Assembly: GCA_964389755.1 (NCBI GenBank)
Contig: CAYMEW010000015.1
Span: 1-64,000 of the forward strand
DNA from: JBBSUQ01 sp964389755
GTDB lineage: Bacteria; Bacteroidota; Bacteroidia; Flavobacteriales_D; Crocinitomicaceae
Reading direction: 5' to 3'
DNA length: 64,000 bases
Shown here: positions 34,618-42,201 of the stretch, in pieces
How positions within the stretch are numbered: position 1 is the stretch's first letter
Layout of the letters: each line of letters starts with the position of its first letter
Notes under the pieces: generated by a model
The model's database searches: none
Told to the model about the DNA's origin: nothing
The model's input: only the letters and a program-made list of their open reading frames with translations
Program-made: the position numbers and the translations under genes

Positions 34618-35625
34618 TTATTGTCCGCAGGATTTTGCAGGAGCCTGGAGTACGGTTTCAAAACGCACTCCTTCCGAGGCCTTGAAGCCCGGGTTTAACG
34701 TGATCTTGTCGGCACATTGAAATAGTACGTTTGCCGAATCCGTGATGACATACGTGTTGCCCGTACTTAGCGTCTTTTCGGCTGTTGCCAGGGCGATATT
34801 ACTCCGGTCTACCGTATCGCGTAGCTGAAACTGATTTTCGGGCACACTTTGAAACGAACCGATCAGTGCTGCATTTTGATTAAGTACACGCACGTTGTCG
34901 TTGACGCCGGGTAAGCCAAGTGCCACGCCGTAATATGTAAGGTCGGGACTGGAAAAATAAGGAATGATATTACACGGGTCGGGAAGGCTGTCTTCCGGGC
35001 CGTCCGTATCTCCACGACAAAAATCATCGTCGTCTACCCCGAGTATCGTGCTGAAAAAAGCACACTCGTTAAATACCCAGTCGAAACCATGGCCGTAGGA
35101 GTAAACGGATCCGGAGTTTCCCGCTCTTGAATTATAGGCATGTGCGCATCCATACAGGTGGGCAACCTGGTGGCTGAAGGCAAAATTATTCAGCATGCAG
35201 TAAAAGTTAACCGCGCAATAAGCCGTTTCGGATGTCGCCAGTGTATTATCCAGGTAAGGCAAACCGCAGAATTCGTCGTTCGCGAGAACAATAACAGCAA
35301 CGTCCGCGTGATACCGCTCCCGCAAACTGTCAATGTAGCTACTGGATTGAAACGCATTCAGGTCGTTCGCAAAACAATATGTTTCGTCTTCCGGTAGCAG
35401 TACCGTTCGCACCAGGACGGATTGCTGTTGGACATTGCTGTACACGTAGATCGTATTCATACTGTTGACAGCATCAACGATCGCGCCGGTTATTTTGCTG
35501 TCACTTCCGAGACTGTCGGCAGCGTCCTGTGAGTAGGCGACCAGGATATTTACATGACAATCCTGGGCGCTGGCCTGGCAAACTGCGATGATGCAAGGTA
35601 TAATCAACTGGAATAGTTTTTTCAT
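34618..35625 (-). CDS. Exported metallopeptidase-like protein with substituted catalytic Glu
   Basis: 335 residues with a signal peptide (cleavage near QASAQ). The core resembles M12-type zinc peptidases. The zinc motif reads H152-Q153-V-A-H156-L-Y-G159-C-A-H162, so the three His and the Gly of HExxHxxGxxH are kept but the catalytic Glu is Gln (codon CAG). It is probably a zinc-binding pseudoenzyme. The C-terminus (ITLNPGFKASEGVRFETVL) matches the 3-coathanger stack found on Bacteroidota surface proteins. It is in a cassette with the MBL-fold and collagen-like genes. Confidence 0.8.
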   Translation of the reverse strand: MKKLFQLIIPCIIAVCQASAQDCHVNILVAYSQDAADSLGSDSKITGAIVDAVNSMNTIYVYSNVQQQSVLVRTVLLPEDETYCFANDLNAFQSSSYIDSLRERYHADVAVIVLANDEFCGLPYLDNTLATSETAYCAVNFYCMLNNFAFSHQVAHLYGCAHAYNSRAGNSGSVYSYGHGFDWVFNECAFFSTILGVDDDDFCRGDTDGPEDSLPDPCNIIPYFSSPDLTYYGVALGLPGVNDNVRVLNQNAALIGSFQSVPENQFQLRDTVDRSNIALATAEKTLSTGNTYVITDSANVLFQCADKITLNPGFKASEGVRFETVLQAPAKSCGQ

Positions 35626-35638
35626 AATTCCGATTTAT

Positions 35639-37099
35639 TTATTCTCCGTGGCAAAAAATGGATTTAGTGAGGGTAGTCCCTTCGTACCATTCGTATTGTA
35701 GCGTATAATAGCTGCGTTGTGCAATTGGGAAACCATTGTTAACAGGTGCGACTTTCAGGACGATATCCCCCAGTTGAATAGGAACGGCGGCTGCATCAAA
35801 TAAAAACAGAGAGTCGCCGTTGGCCATTACATGCGTTTCCAGTGTGTCGGCGAGGTTCACGGGGCGGTCGGTAGCGACCCAGCTTACACTTCCGGAGGTA
35901 TTTCCCTGCCGGGTATTGATATTCCGATACTGGAAATGGAGTTCAGTCATCAGAAACAAGATCGTACTGTCGTGGTTGAGGGAATCCAAATTCCAGTTCG
36001 TACCCTGTATCCGGTCAATGATTTCCTGGGTCGGATGTCCGAATGTAGCCTGGCTTCCTGCGGAAATAGCGATAAATGAACTACGCAGGGTATCTAGAAA
36101 AGACTGGTTGGTACTGCAACAACTTCCGTGGTGACTGATTTTCTGAGTACAGACATGGCCGTGTGCGGAAACAGGCTGTTGGTAGATGATGGAAAAAGCC
36201 TCGCTGATCGGTGTTTCGATGTCAAAATAATTGGAAGAACAGCTTGTGCATGTTCCGTAAGAACCATTATATCCGCCCACATCTCCAGCCGTGTACCAGC
36301 GAAATGCGCCGTACTCGAGCACCCATCCGATCCCCCAGTTGTTCGGGTTTTTACGGCGTGTACGTAAATTAATTTTCCAAAGATCTTTCAACGTGTCAGC
36401 TACATTATAAGTATTGTCCGGTGCTCCCGGATAATAGACTTTCGAGTCTGCAAGTATCAATCGGAGTCGCACGGGAGTTCCGTTGGCGTCGGCGCCAAGA
36501 TCTACGTAGCCGCCGAGAGACAGGTTTTGGGTCACCGGCAGGGGAGGAGGATATACGCCCGAAGGTGAAATGGTATTGACGGCAAACGGGTTTCCGGCAG
36601 TTGTCGTTCCAACGGCGATACGCCTGTTCCCTGCCAGCGATTTGTAATGATCGTATAAATCCGTCCCGGAAGTCGGTAGGTTATTTCCTTTATCGAGCAC
36701 TGTATAAAAACTGACGTGTGCTGTGTCTCCCAAAACACCGGTATAAACCTCTCCGCATTTTCTTTTTTTATTACCGATTTTCGTGTAAAGCGATTCTTTT
36801 TGTCCGACAAGCCCGCCAATGTGATCACTGTGGTAGTGTGAGGCAATCACATAATCGAGGTAAATCTTCCCACCCGCATGTTTGGCGTGTGTGTCGAGGT
36901 ATTCGATGACATTTTTATTTTGGTTGGTTTCACCGGCATCGAGCAGGATCGAATACTGGATTCCTCCCGTATTATTCATAATATTAATAAGTGCGGCATC
37001 TCCCGTTCCGACGTCGATCTGGTGGATCTCAATTTTCGATTGAGCGGAGACGGTTTGAACGAGCGCAAAGCATACTAGTGCGCGGATGTATCTTTTCAT
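35639..37099 (-). CDS. Exported metallo-beta-lactamase-fold protein (ComEC-like)
   Basis: 486 residues with a signal peptide ending VSAQ. The di-zinc motif HYHSDHIGG gives H88, H90, D92 and H93. IHQIDVGTGDAALI near 25 and the later HGSCCSTNQ fit the ComEC-type MBL branch, which acts on nucleic acids or phosphodiesters. Substrate unknown. The C-terminal 100 residues form a separate beta-rich tail. Its ATG overlaps the upstream collagen-like gene by 4 bp, so translation is coupled. Confidence 0.85.
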   Translation of the reverse strand: MKRYIRALVCFALVQTVSAQSKIEIHQIDVGTGDAALINIMNNTGGIQYSILLDAGETNQNKNVIEYLDTHAKHAGGKIYLDYVIASHYHSDHIGGLVGQKESLYTKIGNKKRKCGEVYTGVLGDTAHVSFYTVLDKGNNLPTSGTDLYDHYKSLAGNRRIAVGTTTAGNPFAVNTISPSGVYPPPLPVTQNLSLGGYVDLGADANGTPVRLRLILADSKVYYPGAPDNTYNVADTLKDLWKINLRTRRKNPNNWGIGWVLEYGAFRWYTAGDVGGYNGSYGTCTSCSSNYFDIETPISEAFSIIYQQPVSAHGHVCTQKISHHGSCCSTNQSFLDTLRSSFIAISAGSQATFGHPTQEIIDRIQGTNWNLDSLNHDSTILFLMTELHFQYRNINTRQGNTSGSVSWVATDRPVNLADTLETHVMANGDSLFLFDAAAVPIQLGDIVLKVAPVNNGFPIAQRSYYTLQYEWYEGTTLTKSIFCHGE

Positions 37100-39456
37100 T
37101 TTTGCGAGTTTGAATTGTTTTCGAGTTCCGAAAGGCGTTGACGCAATGCTTCGTTCTCTTTTGAAAGCCTGATCATATACAACGTCAGTTCCTCGATTTT
37201 TTCCATCATTTTGACTTCCATTTCCGCTACGTCAAGTCCGGAATTTTCTACTTCCGAGGCGGCAGGAATGTTTGGAAGGTGCCCGTTTTGCTGAATGAAC
37301 TGTTCGACTTCCGAAAGGGGTACGAGAACATAATTTTCAGAGAAAACATAGTCTGCCCAACCCGATTCCACGATGATCTTTTTGGCGCGGATCCCTCCGT
37401 TCACGAGCAGGCGGTAGGTCGTATCAAAACTTTTTGTTCCGATTCCGACACTGCCGTTGTTACTGATGAAAAAGGCGCTGTCTGCCGAATTCGTGCTTCC
37501 GTTTTGAACCTGGAATCGCGCGGACGGATTTGCCGTACCCACACCGATATTTCCGGGTACGAGGGTGTACATGATACTATCACCGTTTAAAGTGTCCAGT
37601 ATCCAGGTTTCGGACGGTACTTTAAAAGTGGCAGGTGTCCATTGATCCCCGATCCACTGTAATACCTGTCCTTCTCCTGGCACCGAGTCGGCGATGGCTT
37701 TTCCGTTGAGTTTGTTTGCGTTCCAGATTGCGGAGTCGCTTTGTGCACTAAAGAGCGAATCACCTGTCAGCAGGAGTCCGTTACCGGCTGCATATTTCAG
37801 AGGTGTTTGTGCTTTCCATTGTGAGCCGTCCCATTGTAACACCTGTCCGGAAACCGGTGCCCCGGAAGATACCGGAGATCCCTGTATTTTGCTGACGGTA
37901 GGATTCGGATATTTTCCGCTGAGATCGCCACCAGCACTTCCGTTTGCGGCATCTACTGCACGTTGGGCTGCGGCTACGGCGGTATCCTTTGCAACCTCGG
38001 CCTGTGTTGCGTAGTTTTCGGCTTCCGTAACGGATTCTGCTGCTTCGGTAGCGGATTCGGTTGCTTCTGTAGCCGCTTCCGTGGCTTCTGTTGCAGATGC
38101 CGAGGCTTCCGTTGCTGCTCCCGTCGCTTCTGCGGCAGCCCCGGTCGCTTCTGCTGCAGCGCCTGTTGCTTCCACTGCGGCGGCTGTTGCCTCTGCGGCG
38201 GCACCGGTTGCCTCGGCTGCCGCTCCTGTCGCTTCCGCAGCTGCTGCTGTCGCTTCTGCCGCCGAAGCAAGTGCCGCAGCTGCTGAGGCCGCCGCGGCTA
38301 CTGAGCATTCGCATTCTCCTTCCGGACCTTCCGGACCTTGTGGCCCTTGTGGTCCCTGAGGACCTTCGGGACCCTGTGCACCCTGCGGGCCACGTATATT
38401 TTCTGTGAGTGTCCAGCTATTGTTTGTTTTCTGGTAAACATTGGCAGAAAGCGTGTCGAGAAAAAGATCATTGTCAGAACCGAGTGAGGTAGCCGGGGTG
38501 CCGCTTCCGGTATACCATACGGATCCGTTTGCCCCGGCCGGTCCCTGCGGGCCTTCAGGTCCTTGCGGTCCCGCATCCCCCTGCAGTCCGCGAATATTTT
38601 CAGTAAGTGCCCATATATTGTTGTTTTTCTGATAGACATTTGCAGAAAGTGTATCGAGGAAGAGATCACTGTTAACGCCCAGCGCCGCATCCGGGGAGCC
38701 GCTTCCGGTATACCAAACGGATCCGTTCCTTCCCGCCGGCCCCTGTGGTCCTGCTTCGCCTTGCTGGCCTGCTGGTCCTTGCGGCCCGGGAGGTCCGACG
38801 AGTCCGCTTGTATCCCCGACCCACTGGCCGGAGGCCGAAATTACGGACGAACCGTTTATCGCGATGTTGCCGTTTACATCCAGTTTTGAATTCGGAGTGG
38901 CTGTTCCGATTCCTACATTTCCACCATTATAGTAGAGGTTCGTACCGTTTAGCGTCCAGTATTGCTCCGTTCCGCCCACCACAACCACGGCAATCGCGCC
39001 GTCATACTGATTGTTGAAAGGCGGTTTGTAACCTTCCGTGATGTAATAAATACCTTCCGTTGCCGGTACCGAAAAACCGGTTTGAAATGTTCCGTTTGCC
39101 GGGATGGAACTTCCTGAAAAAAACGACTTGATCTGTTGGCCGCCGAATGAAACAGACCAGGTTGTATATCCAATCGTGCAGGGCTGATTATTCGTTGCGC
39201 TGATCGCATAATCAAAGGAGATACTTATCGAATCTCCCGGCTGAGCGCCAAACCAGGAATTTCCGCCTCCGTTGACGCGAACGTTCGTAAAGGTCACGTT
39301 GTAATCACAGGCCTGGTACACGCTTACGGTTTCGGAAGTTACCGTGGTCGGAGGAATCAGTGTTTGCGCTTCGAGGAAAGCCGGGAAAAAAAGTAGTCCG
39401 TAGCAGCATGCCAAACACGAAACGAATCTTTTTGGAATCGGGTTAATCTTTTTCAT
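37096..39456 (-). CDS. Collagen-like and Ala-rich stalk surface protein
   Basis: 786 residues with a signal peptide (AFLEAQ). After an N-terminal beta domain come three Gly-x-y collagen-like tracts at about 221-243, 290-309 and 356-380. Two near-identical modules (NGSVWYTGSG to LTENIRG) lie between them. An Ala/Glu/Thr tract with EATGAAA heptads fills 386-507, flanked by a CEC pair at 382-384. Later VGIGT repeats and a C-terminal segment (GHLPNIPAASEVE, then a coiled coil) match Bacteroidota fibre-like proteins. It is probably a trimeric surface fibre heading the four-gene cassette. Confidence 0.85.
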   Translation of the reverse strand: MKKINPIPKRFVSCLACCYGLLFFPAFLEAQTLIPPTTVTSETVSVYQACDYNVTFTNVRVNGGGNSWFGAQPGDSISISFDYAISATNNQPCTIGYTTWSVSFGGQQIKSFFSGSSIPANGTFQTGFSVPATEGIYYITEGYKPPFNNQYDGAIAVVVVGGTEQYWTLNGTNLYYNGGNVGIGTATPNSKLDVNGNIAINGSSVISASGQWVGDTSGLVGPPGPQGPAGQQGEAGPQGPAGRNGSVWYTGSGSPDAALGVNSDLFLDTLSANVYQKNNNIWALTENIRGLQGDAGPQGPEGPQGPAGANGSVWYTGSGTPATSLGSDNDLFLDTLSANVYQKTNNSWTLTENIRGPQGAQGPEGPQGPQGPQGPEGPEGECECSVAAAASAAAALASAAEATAAAAEATGAAAEATGAAAEATAAAVEATGAAAEATGAAAEATGAATEASASATEATEAATEATESATEAAESVTEAENYATQAEVAKDTAVAAAQRAVDAANGSAGGDLSGKYPNPTVSKIQGSPVSSGAPVSGQVLQWDGSQWKAQTPLKYAAGNGLLLTGDSLFSAQSDSAIWNANKLNGKAIADSVPGEGQVLQWIGDQWTPATFKVPSETWILDTLNGDSIMYTLVPGNIGVGTANPSARFQVQNGSTNSADSAFFISNNGSVGIGTKSFDTTYRLLVNGGIRAKKIIVESGWADYVFSENYVLVPLSEVEQFIQQNGHLPNIPAASEVENSGLDVAEMEVKMMEKIEELTLYMIRLSKENEALRQRLSELENNSNSQK
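37936..38301 (-). repeat. 21-bp tandem repeats coding the Ala-rich stalk
   Basis: DNA of residues 386-507 of the collagen-like protein. Imperfect 21-bp units encode EATGAAA and close variants (EATAAAV, EATEAAT). Open frames on the opposite strand in this stretch are by-products of the repeat. Confidence 0.75.
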
Positions 39457-39583
39457 AAACAGTAGTTATTCGGATAATTGCTATCCGATACAAAAGAAGT
39501 ACATCGCGATGGACGGCGAGCGCGTTAAACTACTGTTATCGTTAATCAGGTAGAAACACCTAAGGAAATAGCTAAAAAAAGAA

Positions 39584-39606
39584 AAGGAAGCCTTTTGAGC
39601 TTCCTT
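39584..39606 (-). terminator. Rho-independent terminator after the tRNA-Pro genes
   Basis: On the minus strand AAGGAAGC and GCTTCCTT form a perfect 8-bp stem with a 7-nt loop followed by a T-rich tract. It starts 2 nt after the mature tRNA end. Confidence 0.85.
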
Positions 39607-39607
39607 G

Positions 39608-39680
39608 TCGGGATGACTGGACTCGAACCAGCGACCCCCACGTCCCGAACGTGGTACGCTACCAACTGCGCTACATCCCG
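39608..39680 (-). tRNA. tRNA-Pro (anticodon CGG)
   Basis: 73 nt with a full cloverleaf. The acceptor stem CGGGATG pairs with CATCCCG, with an A discriminator. The D arm is GCGCAGTTGGTAGCG. The anticodon stem CCACG/CGTGG closes the loop TTCGGGA, giving anticodon CGG. The T arm contains GGTTCGAGTCC. CCA is not encoded. Confidence 0.96.
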
Positions 39681-39686
39681 TTTTTG

Positions 39687-39759
39687 TCGGGGTGACTGGA
39701 TTCGAACCAGCGACCCCTAGCACCCCATGCTAGTACGCTACCAACTGCGCCACACCCCG
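39687..39759 (-). tRNA. tRNA-Pro (anticodon GGG)
   Basis: 73 nt. The acceptor stem CGGGGTG pairs with CACCCCG. The anticodon stem CTAGC/GCTAG closes the loop ATGGGGT, giving anticodon GGG. The T arm contains GGTTCGAATCC. It is 6 nt upstream of tRNA-Pro(CGG) in the same direction and highly similar to it, so the pair arose by duplication. Confidence 0.96.
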
Positions 39760-39769
39760 ATCGGGCCCG

Positions 39770-39777
39770 CAAAGTTA
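39770..39777 (-). promoter_or_regulatory. Promoter -7 box of the tRNA-Pro pair
   Basis: On the minus strand the sequence reads TAACTTTG, a fit to TAnnTTTG, 10 nt before the tRNA-Pro(GGG) 5' end. Confidence 0.6.
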
Positions 39778-39797
39778 ATATTATTGCAGAATTAAAA

Positions 39798-40442
39798 TTA
39801 CATCGCCTTTGTTTTTTCCATTAGAAAATTCAATTCACGCTGAAGATTCCCACGAGCCGTATCCTCAAAGTTTTTGGAATAGAGTTCCGTAAGATAAATT
39901 CCTGGCCGGGACAACAACTTCTTTAAAACAGCGATACGTCCCGGAACGTACAGTGAATCAGAGTAAACGGCGTATTCCTTCCGGATTTGTTTGCTGTATG
40001 CATCATATTTTTCCGGCGCCGCGCTTAAAATAGAAAGGTCGAAGTCCAACAACCAGCAGTTGTCCGAATCAGTATGATCGGACGGTTCGTGTTTTTGAGT
40101 ACTTCGGATCAGTTGCCCGATGCGTATTCGCTCATTTTCGGGAATGCCTGCTATTTGCAACTCCTGCTGAGCGAGTTCGGCACTTCGTTCTTCATTATCA
40201 GTACGCGTAACGTCATAAATGGCATCGTGATACCAGACAGACCACGCAATTATGTCCGCCCGTTTAAGTTGCGCTTCGTGCCTGCCAACGAGTTGTAGCA
40301 TATCCGCGATGTGGTGTACATTATGGTAATATCTGTTTGGTTCCGAATACCGCGCAATCAGGTTTTCGAAAATTTCCATACCGCTCTCTCGTTTCCCGGT
40401 AAGGTCAGACCATTGTGTTCTTAGAAATTCAATTGGATGCAT
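39798..40442 (-). CDS. HD-superfamily metal-dependent phosphohydrolase
   Basis: 214 residues from the ATG at 40442. HD-domain ligands are seen in YYHNVHHIADML near 39 and WYHDAIYD near 70. The family (COG4339 type) is predicted to hydrolyse phosphate esters or nucleotides; substrate unknown. It overlaps the end of the upstream CarboxypepD-like gene by 14 bp. The tRNA promoter lies just after its stop. Confidence 0.82.
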   Translation of the reverse strand: MHPIEFLRTQWSDLTGKRESGMEIFENLIARYSEPNRYYHNVHHIADMLQLVGRHEAQLKRADIIAWSVWYHDAIYDVTRTDNEERSAELAQQELQIAGIPENERIRIGQLIRSTQKHEPSDHTDSDNCWLLDFDLSILSAAPEKYDAYSKQIRKEYAVYSDSLYVPGRIAVLKKLLSRPGIYLTELYSKNFEDTARGNLQRELNFLMEKTKAM

Positions 40443-42201
40443 ATACTTTAAATATCTCCAGGTTGTCAATAGCCAGGTGTTTCCGGATGAACTGGTTCCA
40501 CTTTTTCATTTTGAGTTCGAGTACGCCGTGCGCCGTTTCGCGGCAAAAACGTTCTTCCAGAAAGTAGAGTTTCTGGTTATATTCGTAACACAGTTTGTCC
40601 AGGGCTTCCGCACTTCGATCTGATTCCGCGATCCGTCTTTCAAACTCGCGCCTAAGAATTTCGGCCAGGTCAAAATACATGTTTATGAAACACAGTCCTT
40701 CGCGGTCGGAGGGCAGGTGAAAGTAACTGCCATAAGGGTCGAAAACGACAGCAGTCACAATCTGCACGCTGTCTCCAATCACCGTGCGATCGGCAAAAAT
40801 GTGAACCAGCAGGTTGTAATTTCGCGCGCCGCTCATATTGAACCGGGAGACTTTAACGTCCGGAGGCACGGCTTCCCGGTAGAGCATGCGTTGCGGAGAC
40901 CACTGTAAATAGGCGTGTTTCAACAGGAAATACTGGATGTGATCGTCATGTTGCCGGACCGTGTCGCGGTTGGTAAGCGTGTGTGGATCGTCCAAAAAAG
41001 CTTCGTTCTCATGATGCTCATCATGCAGGCTCAGTTCCGTATTCTGTTCCCAGAAATACCCATTGTAGGGAAGCGCGTTGATCTTTCGGTAATCGGCGTG
41101 TTCTACCGGACCGAAATCAAAATGCGGATCGTCAAAAGGTTCGTCGTAGTCGTAGGCATATAAAAGGGCTTTCGTGGAAACTTCGTAACCCATACCGTCT
41201 TCCTGCAGGTAATCGATCGTATAGTTGAAGTCCACGTGTTGAAAACGCATAGTCCCGTCCTTTTTTTCAAAGGTTTTGGTCACATTCAGGTCGAGGTCTC
41301 GGATTGAGTCACCCGGAAAAGCAAGGAACGGATGCTGTGCGGCATGTTCGCAGCGGAGTTCGATCTTGTGAATTTCGGAGTGATCCGGGTCGATCCAAAC
41401 CGTTCCGGAAAAGAAGGCACCGGAAGTATCACGCGGTGTAAAACGGATCACGCAAATGGAGTCTCCGGCTTCATTCCGGTAGTTTCCGCCCGGTCGTAAA
41501 ATAAAATCCCTTCGCATCTGCCGTGAATTGAGTTCCAGGGGAGAAACCGGGAAGAATTTATTTTCATTCGTCAGCTTCATGCGAACAATGGCGATGGAAC
41601 TTTCGGTGGAACGAAATAAAATATTTTTTAGCGGACGCACGCCAATACGACCTGTTTTAACCGTAAGGTCGTCCAGATCGTAGCCTTTGACGAGTCCATT
41701 GTAATAGCATTCGACGAGTTCGATCTGTTTACCGTCTATGAAACTTTTTAATTCGTAATAATCGCGGGACCGGTATCTTCCTTTGGGTGCCTTCGCAGCA
41801 CAGCGATGCAGATAGGTATACAAGTAATCGTAAGCGCTGGCCGAAACAGTGACCATTTGCGTAACCTGGTAACTGCGTTCCAGCCGAATTTCATAAATAC
41901 GCCCGGTGTCACTGACCGGGAAGAATAGCGTTTCGTAGCCGGTTAGCGTGACGCGCAGTGTATCGGGAAGTTTTGAAAGTCTGAGTTTAAAATAACCATT
42001 CTCATCCGTTAGGGTACCTGTCCGGTTTTGCGTGGAATAAATGCGTGCATAAGGCAAAATTTCACCGCTTTCACTGTCTTTCAGTCTTCCTTCAAGGGTT
42101 TGGGCTTCAAGTAACGAAGACGATAGTATAAGTAAAAGCAGCATGAGGTGCTTCCAACATTTCGAACTATGGTCTTTGTATTTCCGGTGTTGTACTTTCA
42201 T
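40429..42201 (-). CDS. CarboxypepD_reg-like exported protein, paralogue 2
   Basis: About 590 residues from the ATG at 42201; an ATG at 42144 just before MLLLLILSSSLLEAQ is the alternative. The signal peptide is followed by a CarboxypepD-regulatory-like beta-sandwich (LEGRLKDSESGEILPYARIY). A long region shared with the next gene contains YYELKSF, QIELVECYYNGLVK, FTPRDTSGAFFSGTVWIDP and NALPYNGYFWE. It is related to proteins of DUF5686 type that follow such domains, though it lacks an obvious outer-membrane barrel. Its start overlaps the end of the paralogue before it. Confidence 0.78.
   Translation of the reverse strand: MKVQHRKYKDHSSKCWKHLMLLLLILSSSLLEAQTLEGRLKDSESGEILPYARIYSTQNRTGTLTDENGYFKLRLSKLPDTLRVTLTGYETLFFPVSDTGRIYEIRLERSYQVTQMVTVSASAYDYLYTYLHRCAAKAPKGRYRSRDYYELKSFIDGKQIELVECYYNGLVKGYDLDDLTVKTGRIGVRPLKNILFRSTESSIAIVRMKLTNENKFFPVSPLELNSRQMRRDFILRPGGNYRNEAGDSICVIRFTPRDTSGAFFSGTVWIDPDHSEIHKIELRCEHAAQHPFLAFPGDSIRDLDLNVTKTFEKKDGTMRFQHVDFNYTIDYLQEDGMGYEVSTKALLYAYDYDEPFDDPHFDFGPVEHADYRKINALPYNGYFWEQNTELSLHDEHHENEAFLDDPHTLTNRDTVRQHDDHIQYFLLKHAYLQWSPQRMLYREAVPPDVKVSRFNMSGARNYNLLVHIFADRTVIGDSVQIVTAVVFDPYGSYFHLPSDREGLCFINMYFDLAEILRREFERRIAESDRSAEALDKLCYEYNQKLYFLEERFCRETAHGVLELKMKKWNQFIRKHLAIDNLEIFKVYASN

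Noticed and set aside
37963..38408. Several Cys/Gly- or Ala-rich open frames antisense to the collagen-like gene
   Set aside because: By-products of the 21-bp repeats. The minus-strand frame carries the signal peptide, collagen tracts and fibre C-terminus.
33539..39456. Prophage tail-fibre region because of collagen-like repeats
   Set aside because: No capsid, terminase, portal, integrase or lysis genes nearby; signal peptides and Bacteroidota surface domains point to a cell-surface cassette.
39608..39759. Integrated element at the tRNA-Pro genes
   Set aside because: Both tRNAs are complete and followed by an ordinary terminator; no integrase or repeated tRNA 3' end was seen nearby.
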